Positions 39,441-48,334 are shown, numbered from the stretch's first letter. The stretch: DNA of 64,000 nucleotides from Enterococcus malodoratus ATCC 43197 (GCF_000407185.1 NZ_KE136483.1:558001-622000), one strand, 5' to 3'. Notes: generated from the sequence alone by a model not told the origin. Numbers and translations: made by a program.

Positions 39441-40190
39441 ATGTTCCAAGATTACAAAGTCGTTATTACTGGTGCGACCTCGGGTATTGGTTTGGCCACG
39501 GCTCGACTGTTTATCAACGAAGGTGCGACGGTCATTGGGATCGGACGGAATTTTAGCAAGACGAAGGATCTAGGCGATCGGTTTATTCCTCGGACCTGTG
39601 ATGTGCGGGATGCCGATGAGATCGTGAAGACCTGTGAATTTATCAAAGAAACCTTTGACAATGAGCTGGATGTGTTTGTAAACAATGCAGGTTTTGGTGA
39701 AAATACCACGATTCGAGATGTGACCGTTGATCAATTTGATCGTAGTTTCAATCTTTTGCTGCGGGCACCGATGCTTTTTGCCAAAGAATTGTATCCTCTT
39801 TTAGTAAACGCTCCGAAAAACAACGCAAGTATCATCAACACCGCTTCTGCAGCCAGTCGAACTGTCAGCTCTGAAAATCCTCTTTATAATTTAGCGAAGA
39901 ACGCCGTGGTGCTGTATACCAAGCAGCAAGCTATGGGGTTTATTGGTGTGCGCCGCAATAGTGTGTCGCCGGGCTTTATCCAGACACCGATTTTCCAGCG
40001 CGAAGGTGTCAATATGGAAGAAGCTGATGTGTCGGCGATGTATGACCGGATGGCGAAGGTCACTTGCGGGCGAACAGGAAAGCCGGAAGAAGTAGCGGAT
40101 TTGATCGCGTTTCTAGCCTCGACGGATGCACAGTATATCAACGGCGCCGATGTGTTGATCGATGGCGGCTTGATGACGGTCAGTAACTAA
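39441..40190 (+). CDS. Short-chain dehydrogenase/reductase
   Basis: 249 residues. NAD(P)-binding motif TGATSGIG near residue 10, DVRDADE acid, NNAG near 85, and the catalytic Ser...YNLAK pair (residues ~140-157). ATG 39441 follows AGGAGG; an upstream in-frame ATG at 39339 lacks an SD. Substrate unknown. The next gene is a tandem relative, and an Old Yellow Enzyme follows, which suggests reduction of an unsaturated carbonyl or steroid-like compound. Confidence 0.92.
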   Translation: MFQDYKVVITGATSGIGLATARLFINEGATVIGIGRNFSKTKDLGDRFIPRTCDVRDADEIVKTCEFIKETFDNELDVFVNNAGFGENTTIRDVTVDQFDRSFNLLLRAPMLFAKELYPLLVNAPKNNASIINTASAASRTVSSENPLYNLAKNAVVLYTKQQAMGFIGVRRNSVSPGFIQTPIFQREGVNMEEADVSAMYDRMAKVTCGRTGKPEEVADLIAFLASTDAQYINGADVLIDGGLMTVSN

Positions 40191-40205
40191 CAAGGAGGAA
40201 TCGAG

Positions 40206-41004
40206 ATGTTAAAAGATTATATCGTATTGATTACTGGCGCGACTTCTGGCATCGGTTTGGCAACGACAAAGGAGTTTTTGGATCAGGGCGCGACGGTGAT
40301 CGGGATCGGGCGGAATTTTAGTCGGACGAAGGATTTAGGTGAGAACTTTTTACCCTTCAAATGTGATGTGACGGATGAGGAACAGATCAAAGCCGCGGTG
40401 GTTTTTGCGCAGGAGAAATTTGGCAGACTGGACAGTCTGATATGTAATGCGGGTTCCGCGATCGTTGGAACAGTGGAAAAATGTTGATGCTGACGAATTT
40501 GAACGAGCGTTTCAGCTCTATGTATTGCATGCGGCGATGTTTACCAAATATTGTGTGCCGCTTTTGCGCAAGTCAAAGAATCCGAGTATCACTCATACAG
40601 CATCGGTGGCTTCGTTCATGATTGGCGATTCGATTCCTTACAATGTATTGAAAGCGGCGTTGCTGAATTATACGCGACAAAGTGCGGCGGCACTCTTAAA
40701 TAATAACCCAGCGGATATGTTTGGCCGGCCAAAAGCAGTGACGGAAATCGATGAAGGCGACAACACGTTTATTCGGGTAAATGCTGTCTGTCCGGGCTTG
40801 ATCCGCACGAATTTGATGCCGGATCAAGCATGGGAAATGCTAGGAACGGAAGCAGCATTGAAGGCGATCCCTAGTCGCCGAATCGGTGAGGATTGGGAGC
40901 CGGCAAAATTATTTGCCTTTCTAGCTTCGGCAAAAGCCAGCTTCATTACTGGTGCGACGATCGCAATCGATGGCGGCTGGTATACGACACACGCGAGAGT
41001 TTAA
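40206..41004 (+). pseudogene. Second SDR gene, frameshifted
   Basis: The first frame (40206-40487) has TGATSGIG and ICNAGSAIVG; the second frame (to 41004) has the catalytic YNVLK and IDGGW end. The frames join if one A is removed from the AAAAA run at 40477-40481, giving ...TVENVDADEFERAF. It is a tandem duplicate of the preceding gene (shared GATVIGIGRNFS and TKDLG). A sequencing error in the homopolymer is possible. Confidence 0.85.
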
Positions 41005-41023
41005 TCGAAAGGGAGGAATCGAA

Positions 41024-42178
41024 ATGCAAGAAAAGTATGCACCATTATTTGAACCGATCGAGTTGAAGCACGGTGGACGTTTGAGAAATCGTTTCGGCAT
41101 GTGTCCGATGGTGGTATTTGCGGCTGATCCGGCAACGGGAAATCCGACAGAGGAAGACATCAAGTATTTTGAACGCCGCAGCAAGTTTGCGGATTTACTT
41201 TTAACCGGAGCAATCACGGTTCAAGAAAATATCCAAGGTCACCCGAAACAATTGGCGCTTTACAATGATGACGCGATCGAAGCTTATAGCAAGTTGGCCG
41301 CGGCAATGAAGAGCAACGGCAGTAAAGCGATCGGTCAGATTCAGCATCCCGGTCGTGAAGGTGCCTATGGCTGTTATGTGACGGGGAAAGCTTATGCGCC
41401 GAGTGCGATCGAGTTTCCGTTTTTACAATACAAGGTGACGGAATTGACCGAAGATGAAGTCTGGCAAGTCGTGAAGGATTTCGGTTTGGCGGCGCAGCGT
41501 CTGTTGAAAGCTGGCTTTGATGGTGTCGAGATTCATGGTGCGAATCATTATCTGATCCAGCAATTCTTCTCCAGCTATTCGAATCAGCGCGAGGATTATT
41601 GGGGTGGATCGTTTGAGAAGCGCATGAATTTTGCAATCGAGGTGACGAAGGAAGTATTGAAAGCCGCGCGGGCGGAAAATCCCGATGCGATCGTGGGTTA
41701 TCGGATCTCTCCAGAAGAAATTCATGGCGAAATGGTTGGTTACGACTTGGATGATTCGTTGAAGCTGATCGATAAGCTATTAGAACAAGACCTGGATTTC
41801 CTTGATCTTTCTTCAGCAGCCGGCGGTAATTTTGGCAAAGACGCCTATAAAGCGATGCCGCAAAAGGGTGACTACACAGAACCAGCCAGCTTAGTGATTA
41901 AAAATTTTGTCGCTGTCAGAGTTCCAGTAGTCGTTTCAGGAACGATCCGCTCCGCCAATGAAGCACTAGATGCGCTGAAATATGGCGATGTTGCTTCAAT
42001 GGGTGTGGCGGCATTGTCCGATCCGGATTTTAAAGAAAAAATCTTGGCGGACAAAGAGGATACGATCCATATGAATGTCAAAGGTCATACCGATGATCTT
42101 GAGCTGCCGTCAGGCCTGGTCGAAGTTTACACGGCTGGGATCGGGCTGCCGCAGGTCGAAGGATTGGTTGAAAAATAA
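41024..42178 (+). CDS. Old Yellow Enzyme-family flavin oxidoreductase
   Basis: 384 residues. An FMN TIM barrel that reduces activated C=C bonds with NAD(P)H. Family segments: LRNRFGMCPM near residue 20, QIQHPGREG near 105, EIHGANHYLIQQFFS with the His/Asn pair near 180, NQREDYWGGS, and VSGTIRSANEALD. No 4Fe-4S cysteines, so not the BaiCD/DCR type. ATG 41024 follows GGGAGGA. Operon with the two SDR genes. Confidence 0.93.
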   Translation: MQEKYAPLFEPIELKHGGRLRNRFGMCPMVVFAADPATGNPTEEDIKYFERRSKFADLLLTGAITVQENIQGHPKQLALYNDDAIEAYSKLAAAMKSNGSKAIGQIQHPGREGAYGCYVTGKAYAPSAIEFPFLQYKVTELTEDEVWQVVKDFGLAAQRLLKAGFDGVEIHGANHYLIQQFFSSYSNQREDYWGGSFEKRMNFAIEVTKEVLKAARAENPDAIVGYRISPEEIHGEMVGYDLDDSLKLIDKLLEQDLDFLDLSSAAGGNFGKDAYKAMPQKGDYTEPASLVIKNFVAVRVPVVVSGTIRSANEALDALKYGDVASMGVAALSDPDFKEKILADKEDTIHMNVKGHTDDLELPSGLVEVYTAGIGLPQVEGLVEK

Positions 42179-42188
42179 TAGATATTTG

Positions 42189-42226
42189 CTCGAAACGCTG
42201 ATCGTCCGGCGTTTCGAGTTTTTTTA
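42189..42226 (+). terminator. Terminator of the SDR-OYE operon
   Basis: CTCGAAACGC (42189-42198) pairs with GCGTTTCGAG (42209-42218), then T-run. Confidence 0.92.
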
Positions 42227-42346
42227 TGAATTGGTTATCTACTTATGGATTCCGTGAGTAGATTTTTTGCGGCATATTATCTCGGGGAAAATTATCTATG
42301 AAACGACTAATGATGCTTATTTATAGATGCCGCGCAGCAATGAACG

Positions 42347-42404
42347 TCTCAAATTCATTTTGAATAAAATTTGTAAAGTAATTTTTTATTCAAAATGTTT
42401 GAGA
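42347..42404. repeat. Long AT-rich inverted repeat
   Basis: Arms TCTCAAA-(TT)-CATTTTGAATAAAA and TTTTATTCAAAATGTTTGAGA pair over 21 bp with a 2-nt bulge. It lies in a 454-bp gene-free gap (42179-42632) in which nothing else is clear apart from a GCATTCA/TGAATGC hairpin at about 42607-42623. Confidence 0.75.
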
Positions 42405-42632
42405 ACTCTTTATTGAAGAATCAATAAATGATATAATAAACCACGTTGTCGAATAACTAAAATACATTATTTATTATAAAAATGTTAATTTAGTTGAGAA
42501 AATATACAAAAAATAGTTTTCAGAGTGTTTGAAACGCTTATTAAGTGGATTAAGGAGGCGAATGAACTTATTTTTAGGGGTTTGGGAGAAAAAATATAAG
42601 GAGAAGCATTCATTCTGAATGCGTGGTGAAAA

Positions 42633-43352
42633 ATGATTTCAGAAAAACAAAAACTAGCGATTGTTTCCTTGTCCGTTTTATTGGTCGGTGAAGTTATTGC
42701 GGTGATAAGTATCGGTCTGATTTATTTTAATCGAGAATTCTTCGGGAGTCACCTCGATATCATCCGAACATTTGTCAATGCATCGACGGCTTTCTTTGGC
42801 TGCTTCTTTTCATTTTTAGCAGCGCTTTTGATGTTTCAATTTTTGAAATATCGTGAGAAGCAGAAGGAAGTTCATAAAACAGCACGCCTATTCACTAAGT
42901 TGAAGAAGGAATACGAAAACAATTATTCGGTTCTAATCGATTTAGGCGGAGAGATCGCAAACGGCTCGACTGAGCTGGCAAGGTTATTGAAAGAAAATCA
43001 AAAAGTGCGGGATCTATTTGTTTTAGCGGTATATCGGTTGGATTTCATCATGTATGACACCTATTATAATGATACCGATTGGCAGATTATTCGTGATGTT
43101 GACAGCTACAGTGAGAGCTATTTGGAACTGTTTGAACAAAGTCATCAAGTCGAATACCTGTGTCAGGCGATTGTCGAGAATAAAATCAACTCTGAAGAAA
43201 GCTTGAAACAGCTCTTAGTGTTGATCACAGAGAAGATTGGTACGATGCAGCAGCACCAATTGGACATTGAGTTAAGAGAAAGACCGATCGAAACAGACAG
43301 CGAGTGCGAGTACGAAACTGAACCCGCTGGTGTTAAGATGGTGCAAGAATAA
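42633..43352 (+). CDS. Membrane protein with two N-terminal helices
   Basis: 239 residues. Membrane helices at ~10-32 and ~45-68, then a long soluble helical part (FLKYREKQKEVHKTARLFTKLKKEYE) and an acidic tail. No family recognised. ATG 42633 has only GGTGA as a weak SD. It lies alone between a hairpin region and its own terminator. Confidence 0.65.
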   Translation: MISEKQKLAIVSLSVLLVGEVIAVISIGLIYFNREFFGSHLDIIRTFVNASTAFFGCFFSFLAALLMFQFLKYREKQKEVHKTARLFTKLKKEYENNYSVLIDLGGEIANGSTELARLLKENQKVRDLFVLAVYRLDFIMYDTYYNDTDWQIIRDVDSYSESYLELFEQSHQVEYLCQAIVENKINSEESLKQLLVLITEKIGTMQQHQLDIELRERPIETDSECEYETEPAGVKMVQE

Positions 43353-43361
43353 TGTGAACTC

Positions 43362-43390
43362 AGAGACCTTAAAAAGGTCTCTTTTTTTTG
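43362..43390 (+). terminator. Terminator
   Basis: AGAGACCTT (43362-43370) and AAGGTCTCT (43374-43382), then T-run. Confidence 0.88.
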
Positions 43391-43533
43391 TTGCACTAAA
43401 ACGGTATTGCTGGAATTGTACAAGAGATCAATTGGTAAAACCGCTTAGGACACTCAGCTTACCGGAAAGGAAAAAAGGCTACTTTCTCAGTGGAAAATGA
43501 CTTACTATAAGGATACAGATGGAGGCGGGGCAG

Positions 43534-43989
43534 ATGTTTAAAGGGTTGAAGATTCAAATGGAGATCGGGAAAAAGTGGACGGAGCCAGAGGTTCGGATTC
43601 GGGCGGCGGAAGAAATGTTGGGCGACCAAATCGCCAGTCGGCTGGAAGACGATCGAGAGGATCAATTAGTCATTAAGCTGAAGGATGAGTTTATCCTATT
43701 AAAAAAATCAGAAATTATTTATTTAGAAGTATTCAATAAAATCGTAACGCTCTACACTGCTAATCAACAGTATTCTTTCCGCAAATCATTGGTCGCGTTA
43801 AAAGAAGAGCTTTCCGACGAAGCTTTTTTACAGGTTTCAAAATCGGCACTAGTGAATACCAAGGAAATTCAAAGGCTGGAGGTCGCCTTTTCCGGCAGCT
43901 TATATGCTTACTTGAAAAATGGCCAGAAGATCACGGTCTCTCGCCGATTTGTCGACCAGTTGAAACGTCATTTAGGCATGGTCGGATAG
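43534..43989 (+). CDS. LytTR-domain DNA-binding protein
   Basis: 151 residues from ATG 43534, after GGAGGCGGGG; an upstream ATG at 43519 overlaps the SD. The C-terminal ~95 residues are a LytTR domain (IIYLEVFNKIVTLYT, FLQVSKSALVNTKEI, KITVSRRFVDQLKRHL). No receiver domain. Followed by a DUF3021 membrane protein, the usual LytTR regulator/inhibitor pair in Lactobacillales. Confidence 0.9.
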   Translation: MFKGLKIQMEIGKKWTEPEVRIRAAEEMLGDQIASRLEDDREDQLVIKLKDEFILLKKSEIIYLEVFNKIVTLYTANQQYSFRKSLVALKEELSDEAFLQVSKSALVNTKEIQRLEVAFSGSLYAYLKNGQKITVSRRFVDQLKRHLGMVG

Positions 43990-44037
43990 GAAAATCGTGG
44001 AAAGTTTTTCGTTAGAATGATTAAAGGAGGAATTGAA

Positions 44038-44415
44038 ATGAAAAAAGTAATTAAGCGTTTAGGACAAGCGATCGGGATCGGCAGTACGATCTGTATGTTG
44101 TTTGCCTTTATCTTTGCGGACAACGATGTAAGAAAAATCGTGGCGAGCTTTGTATTGCTATCGGTAGTAATTGGTTTATTAGGAATGGTTTATAGCGTAA
44201 AACGTTTGCCGATGTTGGCGCAAACGCTGATCCATATGGGCGGCAGTTTTATCGCCTTTTTGATCACGGCGGGAGTGAATGATTGGTTTCCCTTCAAATG
44301 GCAGGTGATCGTGTCCGCCTCTCTGTCATTTTTCTTGATCTTCTTTGCCATTTGGATCTTTTATTACTTAAAGTACAAACGAGACATTCAGCAGATCAAT
44401 CAAAAACTGCGCTAG
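44038..44415 (+). CDS. DUF3021 membrane protein
   Basis: 125 residues with four membrane helices. ATG 44038 follows AAAGGAGG. In known LytTR regulatory systems the DUF3021-like partner holds the regulator inactive at the membrane; that role is inferred here. Confidence 0.85.
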   Translation: MKKVIKRLGQAIGIGSTICMLFAFIFADNDVRKIVASFVLLSVVIGLLGMVYSVKRLPMLAQTLIHMGGSFIAFLITAGVNDWFPFKWQVIVSASLSFFLIFFAIWIFYYLKYKRDIQQINQKLR

Positions 44416-44430
44416 AATAGGTTTATTGGG

Positions 44431-44463
44431 AAGTCAGTGATTTAGATTGCTGGCTTTTTTTTG
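44431..44463 (+). terminator. Terminator of the LytTR-DUF3021 pair
   Basis: AAGTCAG and CTGGCTT (one G-T pair) enclose TGATTTAGATTG, then T-run. Confidence 0.7.
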
Positions 44464-44483
44464 TAGGTGTGAGTATTTTTGTG

Positions 44484-44536
44484 TTGACAAGTTTACTTGT
44501 CAGTCTTATACTGTGTTTGACAATAAAACTTGTCAA
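44484..44536 (+). promoter_or_regulatory. Promoter with two operators for the DUF6440-ABC operon
   Basis: TTGACA (44484-44489) and TATACT (44507-44512) are 17 bases apart. O1 TTGACAAGTTTACTTGTCAG covers the -35 and spacer; O2 TTGACAATAAAACTTGTCAA (44517-44536) starts near the transcription start. Both fit TTGACAAGTWWACTTGTCAA. Confidence 0.8.
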
Positions 44537-44553
44537 AAAGGGAGTGTATGAAA

Positions 44554-44739
44554 ATGGCGAAGGAAAAAAGATTCGATGTAAAGACGATTGAAACAAGCGG
44601 ATCAGGGATCACGACGGTTGTGACCGACAAACATTCAGGTGTGCAGTATCTATTGGCGATCGTACCGAATATGGGTTCAGGCATGGCAGTATTGGTGGAT
44701 CAGGATGGCAAACCGATGTTGGCAGATACTGAAAAATAG
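44554..44739 (+). CDS. DUF6440-like small protein
   Basis: 61 residues. Pattern RFDVKTIE, TVVTDKHSGVQYLL, VLVDQDGKPM fits the DUF6440 family, whose role is unknown. ATG 44554 lies 9 bases after GGGAG (ATG 44548 is also possible). First gene of the operator-controlled ABC exporter unit. Confidence 0.75.
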   Translation: MAKEKRFDVKTIETSGSGITTVVTDKHSGVQYLLAIVPNMGSGMAVLVDQDGKPMLADTEK

Positions 44740-44760
44740 GACTATTTTTTTTACATACGG

Positions 44761-44780
44761 TTGACAAGTAAACTTATCAA
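44761..44780 (+). promoter_or_regulatory. Third operator copy O3
   Basis: TTGACAAGTAAACTTATCAA, one arm altered, directly upstream of the ABC ATPase SD. Confidence 0.7.
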
Positions 44781-44797
44781 AATAGAGGAGACAGAGT

Positions 44798-45652
44798 ATG
44801 GAACGAAAAGTTTTAATTGAAGCAAAGGACATATCCAAGCAGTTTAAAGGCTATGAGGCAATCAAAAAATTGGATTTTAGTGTTTATGAAGGAGAAATCT
44901 TTGGCTTCCTAGGACCATCAGGAGCAGGCAAGACGACTACGATCAAGATATTAACTGGTCAGCTTAAACAAACCTCGGGACAAGCGAGTATTTTGGGGAT
45001 TCCCGTGGAAAAGGTTGATGAAGATATTTATAAGAAAATTGGAATCGTTTCTGATATGAGCGGTTTTTATGAAAAATTAACGGTGTATCAAAACTTGAAA
45101 TTTTTTGCGAAGTTATTAGACGTTGATCCAGCGACTATCGATGAACTGTTAAAACGATTCGATTTATATGAGCATCGTCAAAAGCCAGCTGAAAAACTTT
45201 CAAAGGGAATGAAACAGCGGCTAGTCCTGATTCGGGCGATTTTGCATAAGCCAAAATTACTCTTTTTAGATGAACCGACGAGCGGATTAGATCCGGTCTC
45301 TGCACTTTCGGTTCACAAGATGATGGAAGAACTGCGGGCAGATGGAACATCGATTTTCTTAACAACTCATAATATGGAGGAGGCCGATAAATTGTGTGAT
45401 CGTGTGGCCTTACTGAATGAGGGACAGATCGCTGAACTAGATACACCAGAAAATTTACGGCTTAAATTTAATAAGCAAAAACGGTTCATGATTCAATTGA
45501 CGGATCACACGGAGGTTGTCTTGGAGCAATCGGTTGATTCAGCGAAACTCATCGAAAAATGGGTCGCCGCCGATCAGGTGGAGACGATCCATTCATGTGA
45601 ACCAACCTTAGAAAAAGTCTTTTTGGAAGCGACAGGGAGGAACTTAGTATGA
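44798..45652 (+). CDS. ABC exporter ATP-binding protein
   Basis: 284 residues. Walker A GPSGAGKTT, signature LSKGMKQRL, Walker B LLFLDEPTSGLDP, H-loop LTTHNM. Typical of bacitracin/lantibiotic-immunity or Na+-type exporters (CcmA group). GAGGAGA before ATG. Overlaps the permease by 4 bases. Confidence 0.93.
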   Translation: MERKVLIEAKDISKQFKGYEAIKKLDFSVYEGEIFGFLGPSGAGKTTTIKILTGQLKQTSGQASILGIPVEKVDEDIYKKIGIVSDMSGFYEKLTVYQNLKFFAKLLDVDPATIDELLKRFDLYEHRQKPAEKLSKGMKQRLVLIRAILHKPKLLFLDEPTSGLDPVSALSVHKMMEELRADGTSIFLTTHNMEEADKLCDRVALLNEGQIAELDTPENLRLKFNKQKRFMIQLTDHTEVVLEQSVDSAKLIEKWVAADQVETIHSCEPTLEKVFLEATGRNLV

Positions 45653-46389
45653 GCAGCACAGTAAAACGGATCAATGCGATCACCGGGTTAAAATTTCAAA
45701 CAATAATCAGCAATCTCAGTATGATGAGCAATCCGCTGATCGCTTTGTTTCTAGTAATCGTTTTTCGGAAAGTAATGGCAAATCTGCCGCAGGGCAGTGG
45801 TGCGTTTCGGGTGGATGCCTTTTTGCTGGGATTGGGTCTGATCATGAATATCGTCTCTGGCGGTCTGTTGATCAGCAGTACCTCTATCGCCGAAGAGAAG
45901 GAGAAGAACACGTTGCGAGTCTTGATGACTTCTTCTGTAAAAAGTAATGAGTATTTGATCGGGTCGCTGATTCCTACCTTCAGCATCATTATGATCGTGA
46001 ATCTCTTGCTGATTCCAGCCAGCGGGATTTCTTATTCGGCGATCCACCTGCCAACATTTCTTTTGATTACAGCTAGTGGGACATTGATCAGTATTATTAT
46101 CGGCTTTGTCATCGGGATTTTGACGAAGGATCAGACGCAATCGGGTGTGATTTGTACACCGATCCTTTTAGTTTTCACCATGCTGCCGCAGCTCAGATTT
46201 TTCAGCTCTACAATTGAGAAGGTCTCAAGTTATACTTATTCTGGTGTGATCGCGAGTTATGTAGATGGTATTTTCAGCAAAGAAGGCTATGCGCTAAATA
46301 GCCACGATTTAGTGACTGTTGCGATTTGGTTCATTTTAGGAATCGTGATTTTTATCTTAGCGCTACAAAAAGCGCGGCATGGAATCTGA
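45649..46389 (+). CDS. ABC-2 type exporter permease
   Basis: 246 residues with six membrane helices. STSIAEEKEKNTLRVLMTSSV is the coupling segment of ABC-2 permeases. Partner of the preceding ATPase. Substrate unknown; the operon layout fits export of a toxic peptide or lipid. Confidence 0.9.
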   Translation: MSSTVKRINAITGLKFQTIISNLSMMSNPLIALFLVIVFRKVMANLPQGSGAFRVDAFLLGLGLIMNIVSGGLLISSTSIAEEKEKNTLRVLMTSSVKSNEYLIGSLIPTFSIIMIVNLLLIPASGISYSAIHLPTFLLITASGTLISIIIGFVIGILTKDQTQSGVICTPILLVFTMLPQLRFFSSTIEKVSSYTYSGVIASYVDGIFSKEGYALNSHDLVTVAIWFILGIVIFILALQKARHGI

Positions 46390-46466
46390 TTAATGGCTTG
46401 TCGGCTAAAGCTGTCCATTCTGCGGAAAGTTCGCTATAATAGTGAATTAGAAAGTGGGGGTCACCT

Positions 46467-46802
46467 GTGAAAAAAGAAGAGATACTGGCTAAAAGCCGAG
46501 AAGAAAATCGAAAAAATGATCCTTACCAAGCGGAGATTCAACGACGCTCCAGTTCTTTCAGCGGTGTGGTGGTGGTTTTATTATCGACCATCTTGTTCGT
46601 GATTCAACTGGTCATGGATAAGGGATTCAATTTCGGTCTTTACGCAGTGGCTTTTGCTTATGGAACAACGGATTTCCTCGTTAGGTATTTTTACATGAGA
46701 CGACGCAGAGAACTGGTTTTTGGTTTGATCTACTTAGTGATTACGATCGTCCTGATCGTCTTGCACATCACTCAGCTGGTCTCCGGAACCAAAGTAGTCT
46801 AG
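46467..46802 (+). CDS. DUF6442-like membrane protein
   Basis: 111 residues. The N-terminus EEILAKSREENRKNDPY and three membrane helices fit the DUF6442 family, often paired with a small XRE regulator. Start GTG 46467; TATAAT lies at about 46434. Its stop touches the region of the XRE start. Confidence 0.75.
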   Translation: MKKEEILAKSREENRKNDPYQAEIQRRSSSFSGVVVVLLSTILFVIQLVMDKGFNFGLYAVAFAYGTTDFLVRYFYMRRRRELVFGLIYLVITIVLIVLHITQLVSGTKVV

Positions 46803-46811
46803 GTGAGCCGT

Positions 46812-47021
46812 ATGTCTGAAGAAAAATTAGTTTTAAAAAATCGTTTAAAAGAAACGCGAAAAAGTAAGCAGCTTTCTCAAGCAGCATTAGCCAAGCTGGT
46901 AGGTGTCTCGCGAACGACAATCAGTTCGATCGAGACCGGACAATTTAGCCCAACAGCCAAATTGGCGTTGATTTTATGTATTGCTTTGGATGTAAAGTTT
47001 GAAGACCTGTTCTATTTCTAA
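46812..47021 (+). CDS. XRE-family small regulator
   Basis: 69 residues from ATG 46812 (AGGTGAG five bases upstream). It is almost only an HTH: LKETRKSKQLSQAALAKLVG, VSRTTISSIETGQFSPT. Forms a pair with the upstream membrane protein. It is also a candidate binder of the TTGACAAGT operators, though that is not shown. Confidence 0.88.
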   Translation: MSEEKLVLKNRLKETRKSKQLSQAALAKLVGVSRTTISSIETGQFSPTAKLALILCIALDVKFEDLFYF

Positions 47022-47034
47022 TAGCCAATTATTT

Positions 47035-47064
47035 AGCCAGCGGCTTGTACCGCTGGCTTTTTTC
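47035..47064 (+). terminator. Terminator
   Basis: AGCCAGCGG (47035-47043) and CCGCTGGCT (47050-47058), then T-run. Confidence 0.92.
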
Positions 47065-47164
47065 TTGATTGCCAGACTGAAATCAGCTCTTAAAACCAAT
47101 ATTTTAGTAAAATATCTAAAAAAACGGAAAAGTGAAACAGTGAGCAATCGTATATAATATAAGT

Positions 47165-47470
47165 AAGGGGAGATTGGTTTTTATATAGCATTGGAAACAG
47201 TCACTAAAACCATTTTCTTGTTGCCGAGTTGAACCATTGATAGGTAGTCCCGCGTTCATCTGGAAAGAGATGAAAACCATGAAGTCATAATCCAGTACAC
47301 TAATCCGGATCATTGACTTGCTTGGTTTTGCCAATGCATAAATCTTTGGCCGTTAACAATGATCTCTTAAGTCTTAATCGGTAGTGTAGGAGTCCTTTTT
47401 GCAAGAGAGCAGCATCAATGGAACAGCTGGAGACCTAATTACAGGAAGGTTTCGGGCTGTTCTTTTTATT
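47165..47470 (+). ncRNA. Probable structured non-coding RNA of unknown class
   Basis: A -10 TATAAT (47153-47158) precedes, and an intrinsic terminator GAACAGC/GCTGTTC with inner GAGACCT/AGGTTTC ends it (47421-47470). No good ORF is inside. Several helices can be read: long-range GCATTGG (47188) with CCAATGC (47331), TTCATCT/AGATGAA (47255-47274), and AAAACCA..AAGTCA (47273-47287) with TGACTT..TTGGTTTT (47314-47329). Known riboswitch signatures were not found. It may be a free RNA, since a new promoter follows for the next gene. Confidence 0.55.
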
Positions 47471-47494
47471 AAAACGATCATTTTCCTTCAACCT

Positions 47495-47539
47495 TTGACG
47501 CGGCGGGGACAAACCCTTTATTATGATAATAGGGTTTGT
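47495..47539 (+). promoter_or_regulatory. Promoter with inverted repeat before the DUF3267 gene
   Basis: TTGACG (47495-47500) with TATTAT about 18 bases downstream. ACAAACCCT (47509-47517) and AGGGTTTGT (47531-47539) flank the -10 and look like an operator. Confidence 0.5.
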
Positions 47540-47590
47540 TAAAAATGAAAGGGTATTCTATGTGCGGACATAGAGAATGGGGGTTAAGTT

Positions 47591-48199
47591 ATGGAAACAG
47601 ATAAACAGGGTAAAAAGGCTAAGGAGTACCAAGAATTCGATGCACTTTGTCGAGAGATGCGGGAAAAAAAGTATCATAAGCGGGACCATACATTTACCGC
47701 TAAAGAAGCGGGGACGCAGGGAATGCTGCTGCCGCTGCCATTTATTGTATTAGTGGTGTTCGGCTATTATTGGCGCTGGGGAGCGGATGCTTCACCACTA
47801 TGGGAAATCAATTTTCCGCTGTTTTCTTTTCTTTTTGTGGCGTCACTCCCAATTCATGAAGTGATTCATGGATTGGCTTGGGCGAATTATGCAAAAAGCA
47901 AACTGAAAAGCATCAGCTTCGGCTTTAATGTCAAAGAGCTGATGCCGTATTGTCACTGTAAAGAAGCGTTGGAAGCAAAGGCTTATAAGATTGGTGTATT
48001 AGCACCGGTAGTGATACTCGGGGGCGGGTATTTTTTCCTAGCGCTGCTATATCCAAACACAGAGCTGATTCTGCTTTCGGCCTTTAACATCTTCATGGCG
48101 GCGGGTGATTTACTGATCTTTTGGGGAGCCCGTTCGGTACGCACGGGAGTCGTGATCGATCATCCTGAATTGCCAGGATTCGTGGTCTTTACGAAATAA
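47591..48199 (+). CDS. DUF3267 membrane metalloprotease-like protein
   Basis: 202 residues, four membrane helices. The zinc motif HEVIHGLAW (HExxH) lies in the second helix near residue 94, and a later AAGDLL may supply the third ligand, as in DUF3267 and site-2-protease-like families. Substrate unknown. Start ATG after GGGGG. Confidence 0.85.
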   Translation: METDKQGKKAKEYQEFDALCREMREKKYHKRDHTFTAKEAGTQGMLLPLPFIVLVVFGYYWRWGADASPLWEINFPLFSFLFVASLPIHEVIHGLAWANYAKSKLKSISFGFNVKELMPYCHCKEALEAKAYKIGVLAPVVILGGGYFFLALLYPNTELILLSAFNIFMAAGDLLIFWGARSVRTGVVIDHPELPGFVVFTK

Positions 48200-48213
48200 A
48201 AATAAAAAAATCA

Positions 48214-48247
48214 ACGGGATTTCTTCGATAGAAATCCCGTTTTTTTA
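48214..48247. terminator. Terminator
   Basis: ACGGGATTTC and GAAATCCCGT pair, with A-run before and T-run after. Confidence 0.92.
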
Positions 48248-48334
48248 ACTTCGTAGACAAAAGAATAGGCCAATATATAAATTCTCTAAAAAGTATATTT
48301 TTGGGAATAGGGAATAACTGATATCAGATTTTTA

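Noticed and set aside
44431-46389. Toxin-antitoxin system in the DUF6440-ABC region
   Set aside because: The small protein matches a DUF6440 pattern and is followed by an exporter, not by a toxin or antitoxin fold.
47165-47470. Cobalamin or Mg riboswitch in the gap before the DUF3267 gene
   Set aside because: CTGGAGACC resembles part of the B12 box, but the other conserved blocks of either class are absent.
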